A stretch of DNA of 64,000 nt from Acanthochlamys bracteata (Eukaryota > Streptophyta > Magnoliopsida > Pandanales > Velloziaceae), in the NCBI GenBank assembly GCA_019914995.1, contig CM034128.1, positions 6,140,501 through 6,204,500 of the forward strand, in the 5' to 3' direction. Shown here piece by piece: positions 48,745 through 62,900 of the stretch (the first letter of the stretch is position 1; each line of letters begins with the position of its first letter). Made by a program: the position numbers and the translations under genes. The notes under the pieces were generated by a model that saw only the letters and a program-made list of their open reading frames with translations, did not search any database and was not told where the DNA came from.

Positions 48745-50822
48745 CATGTTTGGCTGTGTTTGTTTCCTACTATTAGCAAAAAAATGTCTTTAATAGTAAA
48801 AACTTGTTTGGCAACGTATACTTTTTGCCAAAAGAAACTGTTTGTTTTGATAAAAAAAAGTATAAAAACAATGCTTTTTCAAAAAAACAGCTCGGAGTTT
48901 TTTTTTCCCGAAGCAAATGACATGCTTGCCCACATTAAGTTAAAAAAGTTTATAGAGTTTATAAACACTCCTACCTCCTTTATTTTTTCAACGCTTTCAG
49001 TTGTCAGTATGCATTCAAAATTATGTAAATTAAAAGACTCACTGAAAGTATCTTTCACTTCAAAACATTGAACTGTTGGTCTTTGTTGTTTATATTCAGT
49101 TATTATTCATTAGCACTATATATTTTGTACATTCTTTAGTCTCCTCTTGTTTGATTATGGATGATAAACATCAATGCAGGGCAATTGATAATCAGGTTCT
49201 GATTCTCTTCTACAACTCTCATTTTAACTAGGCCCCTTTTAGATTTACCACGATTATACCGCCTGTTTTTGGCTATATATCCTTCTATCAAATTTAACAT
49301 TTTGGAGTTTCAATCCTAATTTCTTGATTTATTTGAGTAGCTGGATATAAGCTGTTTGTCGTATCTCATTTAATTGAGCACTTTTTATTTACAGTTGTTT
49401 GTGGCAACTTGCTTACCAGCTCGAGATAGTTGCGCTGGTTATATTGCTCGGGTCACTCAACCTTGGTGGGACATGTACGTGTGAAAGACTGAAGTACAAA
49501 ATGTTTCCTGCTGCTGTAGGTTTATACAGGTGGATGATGACAACTACGTGTCCATGAGTGTTGAGCATCGGGCTCATATTGGATGGAAATGTTGGTCTTG
49601 CTTTCTTTTTGGAATTTTGAGTTTCTTCTAATCCTAAATCCTTGTTTTATCTGAAGTTTGGTGAAGCGCTGGAGACAACTGAGGGAAGCAATCATTATTG
49701 AACAATTGATTATTCATTAATTGAGCTAAGAAGGTATTTCTTCATTCGATACTTAGGCATCACTGCGTTCGGTATAGGAGGAATGGTAGTGGCTGCAGGT
49801 AGCTTGTGTTTCTGTGTCAGCATGAGGAAGGGAAACATGTGAGAAGGGGAATCATGCGATGAGGTGGGCGGACATGAAATAAAGGAGACTGCTCGACGCA
49901 GCTCCTGGCTACTGACTGCACAATTATGATAGCATATATCATTTTTGTGGCTAGATTGGTTGGTAATATAGCATATAGTTTGTGGAAGGTTTCATATTGA
50001 GTTTCGATGGGCTTGAGCAAAATTGTAAGTTGTTGTCAAATTTGTTGAGACCAATTATACTAGAAGAGTTGGAAGTTGAATGCAAGCATTCTTGTACTAA
50101 TTTCACGTTATGTTATAGATCTCGAATGTAGAAAGAAGGGTCTTCTTTTCGAGCCATATACTTCCAAGTAAGCACTTACTAGAAAGTTTGAATGAAGCCT
50201 GCAGTACCTTCACTGTTCACTTTGTACAATGTTCTAATCAGCAAAATTCTTCCTTTTATTTTTTGCACAAGGACTATTATCAAGTAAAAGTTATAATAGT
50301 TCTAAAGCAAAGTTCTTTAATTTCTAAGCAAGAATGTTGGTTTGAAATTGTTAATATATGATTGTATGATCTATTCATTCCTCACAATCTATTAATCATT
50401 ATGCATTATTATATATAAATAATAATATATATATATTTAAAATAATTAAAATATAATTATAATTTATAATCATATTTATTAATAAGTTTATAAATTAATA
50501 TAAGAAAGTACTATTAAAACTTTATTACGTTACAAAAAATATTAAACTAAAACATTAAATAGTATATAAAAAATTTCAAAATTTTAATAATTCATCACCA
50601 ATTATATACATAATAATATTTCAGTCATTATATATTTTATGTATTTATTAATACAAATTTACCCAAATATACTATCAGATTATTTGTAAAATAAATGAAT
50701 TTTAACACGGTAAAATTCATCTAAACAGAATTCAAAAAAATATAGCTTTTTTCTCAGCAAAAGCTTCTAACAGGAGCTTTTGAATAAAAGTTCTAAATTT
50801 AAAGTCTACTAAACGTGGCCAC
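48745..50822. mobile_element. Non-autonomous DNA element related to 33,352
   Basis: The left end (gcatgtttggctgtgtttg, then gcttttt...aaaacag, cacattaagtta, actcctac) matches the left end of the 33,352 element in order. The right end ctactaaacgtggcc is a loose inverted copy. The interior has coding-like scraps (ARDSCAGYIARVTQPWWD at about 49,425; LGITAFGIGGMVVAAGSL at about 49,755, plus strand) that I cannot assign, and an A/T block (50,400-50,720). No clean target duplication was found, so the ends are approximate. Confidence 0.45.
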
Positions 50823-50929
50823 AGTAAAAGAGAGAAGCCACACGGAAATCGCTAACGACACTGGTCCAAATCTACTACTTCATGAGATGTTATGCTAACA
50901 ACCTGGATCAAAAGTTCTGTATTTTTTGG

Positions 50930-53900
50930 AGCGCACAACGTACTTATACGGAGAAAAAATGGTGAACAATTGTTTATGTAAATATGAAAATTGTTCTAAC
51001 TCTCAGACCTCGGCAAATAAATTTGCATCTCACTCCAATGTGAATATTAAAAATATTTAAATTAATTTCAAAAAGAAAATTCATAAAAGACTACTTCAAG
51101 CACAATAAATACATTTCTATATGAAAGGAATAACTGGAACAAAAAGCAAAATAGACAAAATATAAATTTCTTCAACCTCAGAAAATTGGAGTAGCTCGAT
51201 GAACTTATTATGCAGAATGAGGCTGCTCATGCATCTTTGAGATCTCGAAGAAGAATAGATCTTTAAATTCTGCAAACGTTTCCAAAACCATAGCTTCTAA
51301 TCTAGAATACTGTAACTACTTATACGATATCACAGTGATGCTTCAGAAAGAAATCATCCAACTTATACTTGTAAGTCATAAATATGAAAGATCATCAAAT
51401 ATGCACACATGAAAGATCAGCAAATATGCATACATGCACCTATCAGTAATTAGAGCGAACTATGAGCATATTACTTGAAAGTCACTACTAACAGACTGCA
51501 TCATTAAAGCATTGGGCAAGCTCCCTGACGGAATCCACTACACAGTAGATATTAAATCCTCTATAGGCTGAAACAGAGTCATTGCAGCATCTAATCTCGC
51601 ATGCGTTGGAGGCGAAACTGAAAAAAGAACCAAGAGAACTAATAAAAAGCCACAATACACCAACCTCCACATTGTCTTGGATAGAACTAATGATTTCATA
51701 GCATACCTATCGAAAGACAATAATAATTTATTAACATATTACTTGAATATCACTATAGAATGAATCATTCAAGCATTAGATAAGTTCCCAGACGGAATCC
51801 GTTAGAGATCATAAGACATACTGCATCCTCTATAGGCCAAAACAGAACTCTTCCCCATCTCGTATCGCCATGATCTTCCGATAAGCTTCTAACTAAGCTT
51901 CTGCAGGAACGATACCTGCGATATATTGTAGTTGGAGGCCAAACTGCAAAAAGCATGAAGGAACTAATAATTAACCGCGATGCAAAATCGTCAATATCAG
52001 AAGTGGATAAAACTAATGATTTGACAAACATACCTACTCACAGATAATATTATAATTATGATCAAGTTACCTGAGAAAAGCTAACAGATTGCATCATTAA
52101 AGCATCAGTTAAGCTCAAAATTTGACACAGATCAGTAGAAATATTAAATCCTCTATAGGTCAAACAAGATGTATCGCAGCATCTCATCTCACAGTGATCA
52201 TTCTAGAAGAAATTTCAAAGAAGCAACTAATATAGCATCTTCTTGTCTCTCATTCGGAAAAATGCTCTATTAAAACGAAATGCAAACAACAAATTCCGAA
52301 GGAAACTACCACACTTGGCTAGACTTCCGGTGACAGCTAGATTTAGAAAAATGTCCAAACCTCACAGTAAGACTGCTTCGAAAATAACCCCATCCAATGT
52401 CTAACATCTGAAGAATTTAATAAATAACATTAGATCAAGCTACAACCAGTCAGTTTCAAAACATAGAGAATACATGTGCAATTAGAGAAATCCCTAGTCA
52501 CTTTGGCATCACATCCAAATCGTAGGAGTTTCAAAAACCCAGCAACTACTGGAGTTTCATTTATGTCATGGTTGGCTTGAAGCTCCAAACTATGCCTGCA
52601 AGGAAAAGATGGGGTCAACAATTTGGTTCATAACATGATCCATATACTTGGAACTTATCTATCTTTAATAATTCCAAACATGCTCAAACAGTAAACTACA
52701 AAAATGGATGCTAAAAGTTCAGAAACCCATCTCAACATGTTGCAACTTCTTATCCAAAAGCTGTAACTAACACTTGGCAAAAACAATACTGTAGATATGC
52801 TGAGTTGGAGGCCAAACTGCAAAGCACAAAAGGAACTAATAAAAAGCTACAATGCACCAACCTCAACAACATCTCGGATTGAACTATAATGGTTTCATAG
52901 CATACCTATCGAAAGACAAAATGATAATTTATGAACATATTACTTGAAATTCACCAGCATATTGAATAATTCCAGCATTAGATAAGTTACCAGACGGAAT
53001 CTGTTACAAATCAGAAGACATACTGCATCCTCTATAGGCAAAACCAGAACCTTTCCCGCATCCCATCTCGCCAAGATATTCGCAGAAGGTACTGTTGGAA
53101 ACAATTAGCTTGGCAATCTCTTATCTCTCACTTCGATAGATGCTCTATAAATACTAATGGCAAACAAAATTTTCAAAAGTAACAGAAGTAGCTTATCTGC
53201 ACTTCTGGTGAGTGCTTGAATACGAAAATCATCAAATCCTCGCCACAGGAATACGTTGAACGTAACTCAGTGCAATAACTTCTGCTTCATTTAGTTCACC
53301 TTGGTTAAATTTCCATACTTTTCCCTGATGAAAAACTATTAGAATTCATAGCGTTGGTAGCCTCTACGCTTCAAACTTATCTAACCATAAAAATCCCTGA
53401 CATTCTTAAAAAAGAGTTAACAACTGAGAAAGGTAGCCAAAAGTTCAGAGACACTCCTCAACATGTCGCAACTAAATTCATAGTCACTCCAACATCCCAT
53501 CCACATCAGTTGGAGGTTGCAAACCAAGCAGCATTTTGAAGCTTCTTGTCCAACAGTTGTCACTAAGCTTTTGCAAGAACGATACCTGCGATATACTGAA
53601 GTTGGAGGCCAAACTGTAATAAGCACCAGGGAACTAATAAGCAACTTCTATGCAACATCGTGAATATCATCTTGGATAAAACTAATGATTTGACATCATA
53701 CCTACGAACAGATAATATTATAATGATGATGATCTTTCTTCAAACAACTAACAATTTGCATCATTAAAGCATCAGTTAAGCTCCCTGACAGAATCAGTGA
53801 CGGATCACTAGAAATATTAAATCCATTATAGGTCAAAAAAAGAGTTAATGCTGCATCTCATCTCGCCGTGGTCTTTGCAGAAGAAATTTCAGGAAGCAAC

Positions 53901-56900
53901 TAATATAGCATCATCTTATCTCTCATTCGAAAAAATGCTCTATTAAAACGAATTGGAAACGACAAATTCTGAAGGAAGGTACCACATTTGGCTATACTTC
54001 CGGTGACTGCTAGATTTAGAAAATCGTCCAAACCTCATAGTAAGACAGCTTCGAAAGTAACTGCATCCAATGTCTTCCCCTTTAATTGATCTAACGTCTG
54101 AAAAATTTCATAAAGAACATTAGATCAAGCTACAACCAGTCAGTTTAAAAACATAGAGAATACATATGCAATTAGAGAAGTCCTTAGTCACTTTGGCATC
54201 ACATCCAAATCGTAGAAGTTTCAAAAACCCAGCAACTACTAGAGCTTCTTTTATGTCACGGTTGGGTTGAAGCTCCAAACTATGCCTGCAAGGAATAGAT
54301 GGGATAAACAATTTGGTTCATAACACGATCCATATACTTGGAACATATCTATCTTTAATAATTTCCAACACGCTCAAACAACAAACTATGAAAATGGAAG
54401 CTAAAAGTCCAGTGACCATTCTCAACATGTTGCAGCTTCTTATCCAATAGTTGTAACTAACACTCGGCAAGAACAATACTGTAGAAATACTAAGCTGGAA
54501 GCCAAACTGCGAATAAGCACAAAGGGAACTAAGAAAAAGCCATAATGCACCAGCTTCTATATTATCACGGATACAACAAATGATTTCATAGCATACCTAT
54601 AGAAAGACAAAATTATAATTTATGAACATATTTTTTGAAAACACCAGCAAATTGAATCATTCAAGCATTAGATAAGTTCCCAGCGGAATTCGTTACAGAT
54701 CAGATATCATACTCATCCACGATAGGCCAAAAGGGAACCATTCCCACATCTCATCTCGCCATGACCTTCGCAGAAGGTATTTTTGGAAACAATTAGCTTG
54801 GCATAGTCTTCATCTCCCACTTGAATCGATGCTCTATAAAAACTAATGCCAAACAAAAAATTCAAAATAAAAAAACAGAAGTAGCTTACGTACACATCTG
54901 GTGAGTGCTAGAATAAGAAAATCATCGAATCCTCACCACAAGAATACATTGAACGTAACTCCCCGCAACACTTCTGTTTCATTTTGTTCACCTTGGCTAA
55001 ATTTTCATACTTTGCCCTGATGAAAAAATAGAAACAACAACTAGAGTTAGTAATGCCTGCGGCCACCTATGCTTCAAACTTATCTAACCAAAGCAATCAC
55101 TTCCATGCTCAAAACACAAACTGAGAAAGGGAGTCAAAAGTTCAGATACACTCCTCAACATGCTGCAGCTAAATCCGTAGTCACTCCAGCATTCCATCCG
55201 CATCAGTAGGAGTTTGCAAATCCAACAACATTTTGCTGCTTCTTGTCCAGCAGTTGTAACTAAGCTTCTGCAAGAACTATACCCGTGATATACTGAAATT
55301 GGGGGCCGAACTGCAATCAGCACCAGCGAAAGTGTAAGCAACATTAATGCAACATCGACAATATCGTCTTGATAAAACTAATGATTTGACAACATGCATA
55401 CTGAAAGATGATATTATAATTATGATCATTTTACCTGAGAATAACTAACAGAATGCATGAGTAAAGAATCAGTTCAACTCCAGATAGAATCCTTCACAGG
55501 TCAGAAGATATTTCATGAAACAATTTATCTAGCATCTTCTTAGCTCAAATTTCGAAAAATGCTCTATAAAAACTAATTGTAAACAACAAATTTGGAACGG
55601 AAGTACCACATTTGGCTTGAATTCTGGTGACTGCTAGATTTAGAAAATCGTCCAAACCTAACAGTAAGACTGCATAGAAAATAACCCCATGCAATGTCTT
55701 CTCCTTCAATTGGTCTAACACCTGAAGAAATTTATAAATAACATTAGATGAAGCTTCAACCAGTCAATTTCAGTACATACAGAATACATATGCAATTAGA
55801 GAAGTCCCTAGTCACTTTGGCATCACATCCACATGTACGAGTTACAAACAAAGCAACAACTAGAGTTTCTTTTTTGTCACGGTTGGTTTGAAGCTCAAAA
55901 CTATGCCTGCAAGGAAAAGATGGGGTCAACAATTTGGTTCATAACATGATCCATATACTTGGAACGTATCTATCTTTAATAATTCCAAACATGCTCAAGC
56001 AGGAAACTACGAAACTGGATGCTAAAAGTTCAGGGACCCTTCTCAACATGTTGGAGCTTCTTATCCAATAATTGTAACTAACACTCGGCAAGAACAACAC
56101 TGTAGAATACTGACTTGGAAGCCAAACTGCGAATAAGCACGAAGGGAACTAATAAAAAGCCACAAAGAACCAGCCTCTGCATTATCCCGATACAACAAAT
56201 AATTTCATAGCAAACCTATGCACAGACAAAATTATAATTTATGAGCATATTACCTGAAAAACACTTAGCAGATTGAATCATTCAAGCATTGGATAAGTTC
56301 CCTGACGGAATTCGATACAGATCAGAAGACACATACTGCATCCTCTATAGGCCACAAAAGCACCCTTACCGAATCACATCTCGCAATGATCTTAGCGGAA
56401 GGTATTTTTGGAAACGATTAGCATGGCATAATCTCATCTCCCACTTGGATCCATGCTCTATAAAATCTAATGGCAAACAAACAATTAAGAGAGAACAGAA
56501 GTAGCTTACCTACACTTCTGGTGAGTGCTGGAATACAAAAATTATCCAATCCTCACAACAAGAATATATCGAAAGCAAGCCCGCGCAATAACTTCGGCTT
56601 CATTTTGTTCACCTAGGTTAAATTTTCATACGTTGCCCCGACGAAAAAAAAGAAGCAACAACTAGAGTTAGTAACGCCGGTGGCCTCTACGCTTCAAACT
56701 ATTCTAACCATAATAATCCCTGACAGGCTCAAAAAACACTAAACAACTGAGAAAGGGAGTCAAAAGTTCAGAGACACTCCTCAACATGTTGCAGTTAAAT
56801 TCGTAGTCACTCTAACATCCCATCCCCATTAGTAGGAGTTCCCAAACCCAACAGCATTTTGCAACTTCTCCTCCAGCTGTTGCAACTAAGCTTCTGCAAG

Positions 56901-59900
56901 AACTATACCTGCGATATACTGAAATTGGAGGCCGAACTGCAATGAGAACCAGGGAACGAATAAGCAACCTTGACGCAACATCGACAATATCGTTTTGGAT
57001 AAAACTAATGATTTGACAACATACACACTGAAGGATGATATTACAATTATGATCACTTTAACTGAGAATAACTAAAGGAATGCACCACTAAAGCATCAGT
57101 TCAACGCCAGACAGAATTCAACACAGATCAGTAGAATTATTAAATTCTCTATAAAAAGGTCAAACAAGAGTTATTTCCGCATTTCATCTCGCATCTTCTT
57201 ATCCATCATTTCAAAAAATACTCTCTAAAAACTAATTGCAAAAAACAAATTCCGAACGGAAGTACCACATTTGGCACGACATCTGGTGACTGCTAGATTA
57301 AGAAAATCGTTCAAACCTCACAGTAAGACTGCTTAGAAAATAACCCCACACAATATCATCTCCTTCAGTTGGTCTAACACCTGAAGAAATTTATAAACAA
57401 CATTAGATGAAGCTTCAACCAGTCAATTTCAGAACATAGAGAATACATATGCAATTAGAGAAGTCCCTAGTCACTTTGGCATCACATCCACATCGTACCA
57501 GTTACAAACACAGCAACTACTAGAGTTTCTTTTTTGTCACGGTTGGGTTGAAGCTCAAAACTATGCCTGGAAGGAAAGGATGGGGTCAACAATTTGGTTC
57601 ATAACACGATCCATATACTTGGAACGTATCTATCTTGAGTAATTCCCAACATGCTCAAAATGGAAACTACCAAACTGGATGCTAAAAGTTCAGTGACCCC
57701 TCTCAACATGTTGAGCTTCTTATCCAAAAGCTGTAACTAACACTCGGCCAGAACAATACTGTAGAAATACTGACTTGGAAGCCAAACTACGAATAAGCAC
57801 ATAGGGAACTAATAAAAACCCACAAAGCACCAGCCTCTGCAATATCCCGGATACAACTAATGATTTCATAGCATACCTATCGAAAGGCAAAATTATAATT
57901 TATGAGCATATTACTTGAAAAACAGTAGCAGATTGAACCATTCAAGCATTGAATAAGTTCCCAGACAGAATTCGTTACAGATCAGAGGACGCATACTGCA
58001 TCCCCTATAGGCCAAAAAAGAACCCTTACCGCTTCACATCTCGCAATGATCTTAGCCGAAGCTATTTTTGGAAACGATTAGCATGGCATAATCTCATCTC
58101 CCACTTGGATCCATGCTCTATAAAATCTAATGGCAAACAAACAATTAAGAGGGAACAGAAGTAGCTTACCTACACTTCTGGTGAGTGCTGGAATACAAAA
58201 ATTATCCAATCTCACAACAAGAATACATCGAAAGCAAGTCCGTGCAACAACTTCTGCTTCATTTTGTTCACCTTGATTAAATTTTCATACGTTGCCCTGA
58301 CCAAAAAAAAGAAGCAACAATTATAGTTAGTAACGCCGGTGGCCTCTACTCTTCAAACTATTCAAACCATAATAATCCCTGACAGGCTCAAAAAACAGTA
58401 ACCAACTGAGAAAGGGAGTCAAAAGTTCAGAGACACTCCTCAACATGTTGCAGCTAAATTCGTAGTCACTCAAACATCCCATCCCCATTAGTAGGAGTTC
58501 GCAAACCCAACAGCATTTTGCAACTTCTCCTCCAGCTGTTGCAACTAAGCTTCTGCAAGAACTATACCCGCGATATACTGAAATTGGAGGCCGAACTGCA
58601 ATGAGAACCAGGGAACGAATAAGCAACCTTGACGCAAACATCGACAATATCGTTTTGGATAAAACTAATGATTTGACAACATACACACAGAAGGATGATA
58701 TTACAATTATGATCACTTTAACTGAGAATAACTAAAGGAATGCATCACTAAAGCATCAGTTCAAAGCCAGACAGAATTCGTCACAGATCAGAGAAATATT
58801 AAATCCTCTATAAAAAGTTCAAACAAGAGTTATTTCCGCATTTCATCTCGCTGTGATCTTTCTAGAAGATATTTCAAGAAACAACTAATTTTTATCTAGC
58901 ATCTCTTCTTATCCCTCATTTCAAAAAATACTCTATAAGAACTAATTGCAAAAAACAAATTCGGAACGAAACTACCACATTTGGCCTGACTTCTTGAGAC
59001 TGCTAGATTTAGAAAATCGTTCAAACCTCACAGTAAGACTGCTTACAAAATAACCCCATGCAATGTCTTCTCCTTCTATTGGTCTAACACCTGAAGAAAT
59101 TTATAAATAACATTAGATGAAGCTTCAACCAGTCAATTTCAGTACATAGAAAATACATAACCAATTAGAGAAGTCCCTAGTCACTTTGGCATCACATCCA
59201 CATCGTACGAGTTACAAACACAGCAACTAGTAGAGTTTCTTTTTGGTCACGGTTGGGTTGAAGCTCAAACCTATGCCTGCAAGGAAAAGATGGGGTCAAC
59301 AATTTGGTTCATAACACGTTCCATATACTTGGAACGTATCTATCTTTAATAATTCCAAACATGCTCAAACAGGAAACTACGAAACAGGATGCTAAAAGTT
59401 CAGTGACCCTTCTCAACAAGTTGGAGCTTCTTATCCAATAGCTGTAACAAACACTCGGCAAGAACAATACTGCAGAAATACTGAGTTGGAAGCCAAACTG
59501 CATAAGCACTAAGGGAACTAATAAAAAGCCACAAAGCACCAACCTCTGCATTATCCCGGATACAACTAATGATTTCATAGCATACCTATCGAAAGCGAAT
59601 ATTATAATTTATGAGCATATTACTTGAAAAACACTAGCAGATTGAACCATTCAAGCATTGGATAAGTTCCCATACGGAATTCGTTACTGATCAGAAATTG
59701 CAAACTGCATCCTCTACATGCCAAAAAAGAACGCTATACAGCATCACATCTCGCATGATCTTAGCAGAAGCTATGTTTGTAAACAATTAGCATGCCATAC
59801 TCTTATCTCCCACTTGGATACATGATCTATAAAATCTAATGGCAAACAAACAATTAAGAGGGAACAGAAGTAGCTTACCTACACTTCTGGTGAGTGCTGG

Positions 59901-62900
59901 AATACAAAAATTATCCAATCCTCACAACAAGAATACATCGAAAGCAAGTCCGTGCAACAACTTCTGCTTCATTTTGTTCACCTTGATTAAATTTTCATAC
60001 GTTGCCCTGACCAAAAAAAAGAAGCAACAATTAGAGTTAGTAACGCCGGTGGCCTCTACTCTTCAAACTATTCTAACCATAATAATCCATGACAGGCTCA
60101 AAAAATAGTAAACAACTGAGAAAGGGAGTCAAAAGTTCAGAGACACTCCTCAGCATGTTGCAGCTACATTCGTAATCACTCGAACATCCCATTCCCATTA
60201 GTAGGAGTTTGCAAACCCAACAGCATTTTGCAACTTCTTGTCCAGATGTTGCAAATAAGCTTCTGCAAGAACTATACCTGCGATATACTGAAATTGGAGG
60301 CCGAACTGCAATGAGAACCAGGGGAACGAATAAGCAACCTTGATGCAACATCGACAATATCGTCTTGGATAAAACTAAAGATTTGACAACATACACACTG
60401 AAGGATGATATTATAATTATGATCATTTTAACTGAGAATAACTAAAGGAATGCATCACTAAAGCATCAGTTCAACAACAGACAGAATTCGTCACAGATCA
60501 GTAGAAATATTAAATCCTCTATAAAAAGGTCAAACAAGAGTTATTTCCGCATTTCATCTCGCTGTGATCTTTCTAGAAGATATTTCAAGAAACAATGAAT
60601 CTAGCATCTTCTTATCCCTCATTTCGAAAAATACTCTATAAAAACTAATTGAAAAAAACAAATTCAGAATGGAAGTACCACATTTGGCTTGACTTCTGGT
60701 GACTGCTAGATATAGAAAATCGTCCAAACCTCACAGTAAGACTGCTTAGAGAATAACCCCAGGCAATGTCTTCTCCTTCAATTGGTCTAACACCTGAAGA
60801 AATTTATAAATAACATTAGATGAAGCTTCCACCAGTCAATTTCAGTACATAGAGAACACATATGCAATTAGAGAAGTCCCTAGTCACTTTGGCATCACAT
60901 CCACCTCGTACGAGTTACAAACACAGCAACTACTAGAGTTTCTTTTTTGTCACGGTTGGGTTGAAGCTCAAAACTATGCCTGCAAGGAAAAGATGGGGTC
61001 AACAATTTGGTTCATAACACGATCAATATACTTGGAACGTATCCATCTTTAATAATTCCCAACATGCTCAAACAGGAAACGACCAAACTGGATGCTAAAG
61101 GTTCCGTGACCCTTCTCAACATGTTGGAGCTTCTTACCCAGTAGTCGTAACAAACACTCGGCAAGAACAGTACTGTAGAAACACTGAGCTGGAAGCCAAA
61201 CTGCGAATAAGCACAATGGGAAATAATAAAAAGCCACAAAGCACCAGCCTCTGCATCATCCCGGACACAACTAATGATTTCATAGCATACCTATCGAAAC
61301 ACAAAATTATAATTTATGAGCATATTACTTGAAAAACACTAGCAGATAGAATCATTCAAGCATTGGATTAGTTCCCAGACGGAATTCGTTACAGATTAGA
61401 ACCCTTACCGCATCACATTTCGCAATGATCTTAGCAGAAGAAGCTATTTTTGGAAACGATTACCATGGCATACTCTCATCTCTCACTTGGATCCATGCTC
61501 TATAAAATCTAATGGCAAACAAACAATTAAGAAGTAACAGAAGTAGCTTTTACCTACACTTCTGGTGAGTGCTAGTATACGAAAATTATCCAATCCTCAC
61601 AACAAAAATACATCGAAAATAAGTTCGCGCAACTGCTGCTGCTTCTTTTAGTTCAACTTGGCTAAATTTCCACCCTTTGCCATGATGAAAAAAAAAGAAG
61701 CAACAATTAGAGTTAATAACGCCCGTGGCCTCTACAATTCAAACTATTCTAACCATAATAATCCCTGACAGGCTCAAAAAACAATAAACAACTGAGAAAG
61801 GGAGTCAAAAGTTCAGTGACACTCCTCAACATGTTGCAGCTAAATTCGTAGTCCCTCCAACATCCCATCCCCATTAGTAGGAGTTTGCACACCCAAAAGC
61901 ATTTTGCAACTTCTTGCCAAGCTGTTACAAATAAGCTTCTGCAAGAACTATACCTGCGATAAACTGAAATTGGAGGCCGACCTGCAATGAGATCCAGGGA
62001 AGAATAATCAACCTTGAAGCAACATCGACAATATCGTCTTGGATAAAACTAATGATTTGACAAAATACACACTGAAGGTTGATATTACAATTATGATCAC
62101 TTTAACTGAGAATAACTAAAGGAATGCATCACTAAAGCATCAGTTAAACGCCAGACAGAATTCGTCACATATCAGTACAAATATTAAATCCTCCATAAAA
62201 AGGTCAAACAAGAGTTATTTCCGCATTTCATCTCGTCGTGATCTTTATATAAGACATTTCAAGAAACAATTAATCTACCATCTTCTTATCCATCATTTTT
62301 AAAAATACTCTACAAAAACTAATTCCAAAAAACAAATTCGGAACGATAGTACCACATTTGGCTTGAGTTCTGGTGACTGCTAGATATAGAAAATCGTCCA
62401 AACCTCACAGTAAGACTGCTTAGAAAATAACCCCACGCAATGTCTTCTCCTTCAATTGGTCTAACGACTGAAGAAAATTATAAATAACATTAGATGAAGC
62501 TTCCACCAGTCAATTTCAGTACATAGAGAATACATATGCAATTAGAGAAGTCCCTAGTCACTTTGGCATCACATCCACCTCGTACGAGTTACAAACACAG
62601 CAACTACTAGAGTTTCTTTTTTGTCACGGTTGGGTTGAAGCTCAAAACTATGCCTGCAAGGAAAAGATGGGGTCAACAATTTGGTTCATAACACGATCCA
62701 TATACTTGGAACGTATCTATCTTTAATAATTCCAAACATGCTCAAACAGGAAACTACCAAACTGGATGCTAAAAGTTCGGCGACCCTTCTCAATATGTTG
62801 GAGCTTCTTATCCATTAGTCGTAACTAACACTCGGCAAGAACAATCCTGTAGAAATACTGAGTCGGAAGCCAAACTACGAATAAGCACATAGCGAACTAT

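Noticed and set aside
49425..49830. Coding-like scraps in the 48,745 element as a real gene
   Set aside because: Two short stretches without a joining splice pair or a start; not enough to call a gene.
56289..58164. Two near-identical 71-residue plus-strand frames (56289-56504 and 57949-58164)
   Set aside because: They are simply the same part of two young array units and are antisense to the exon-like minus-strand sequence; other units have stops there.
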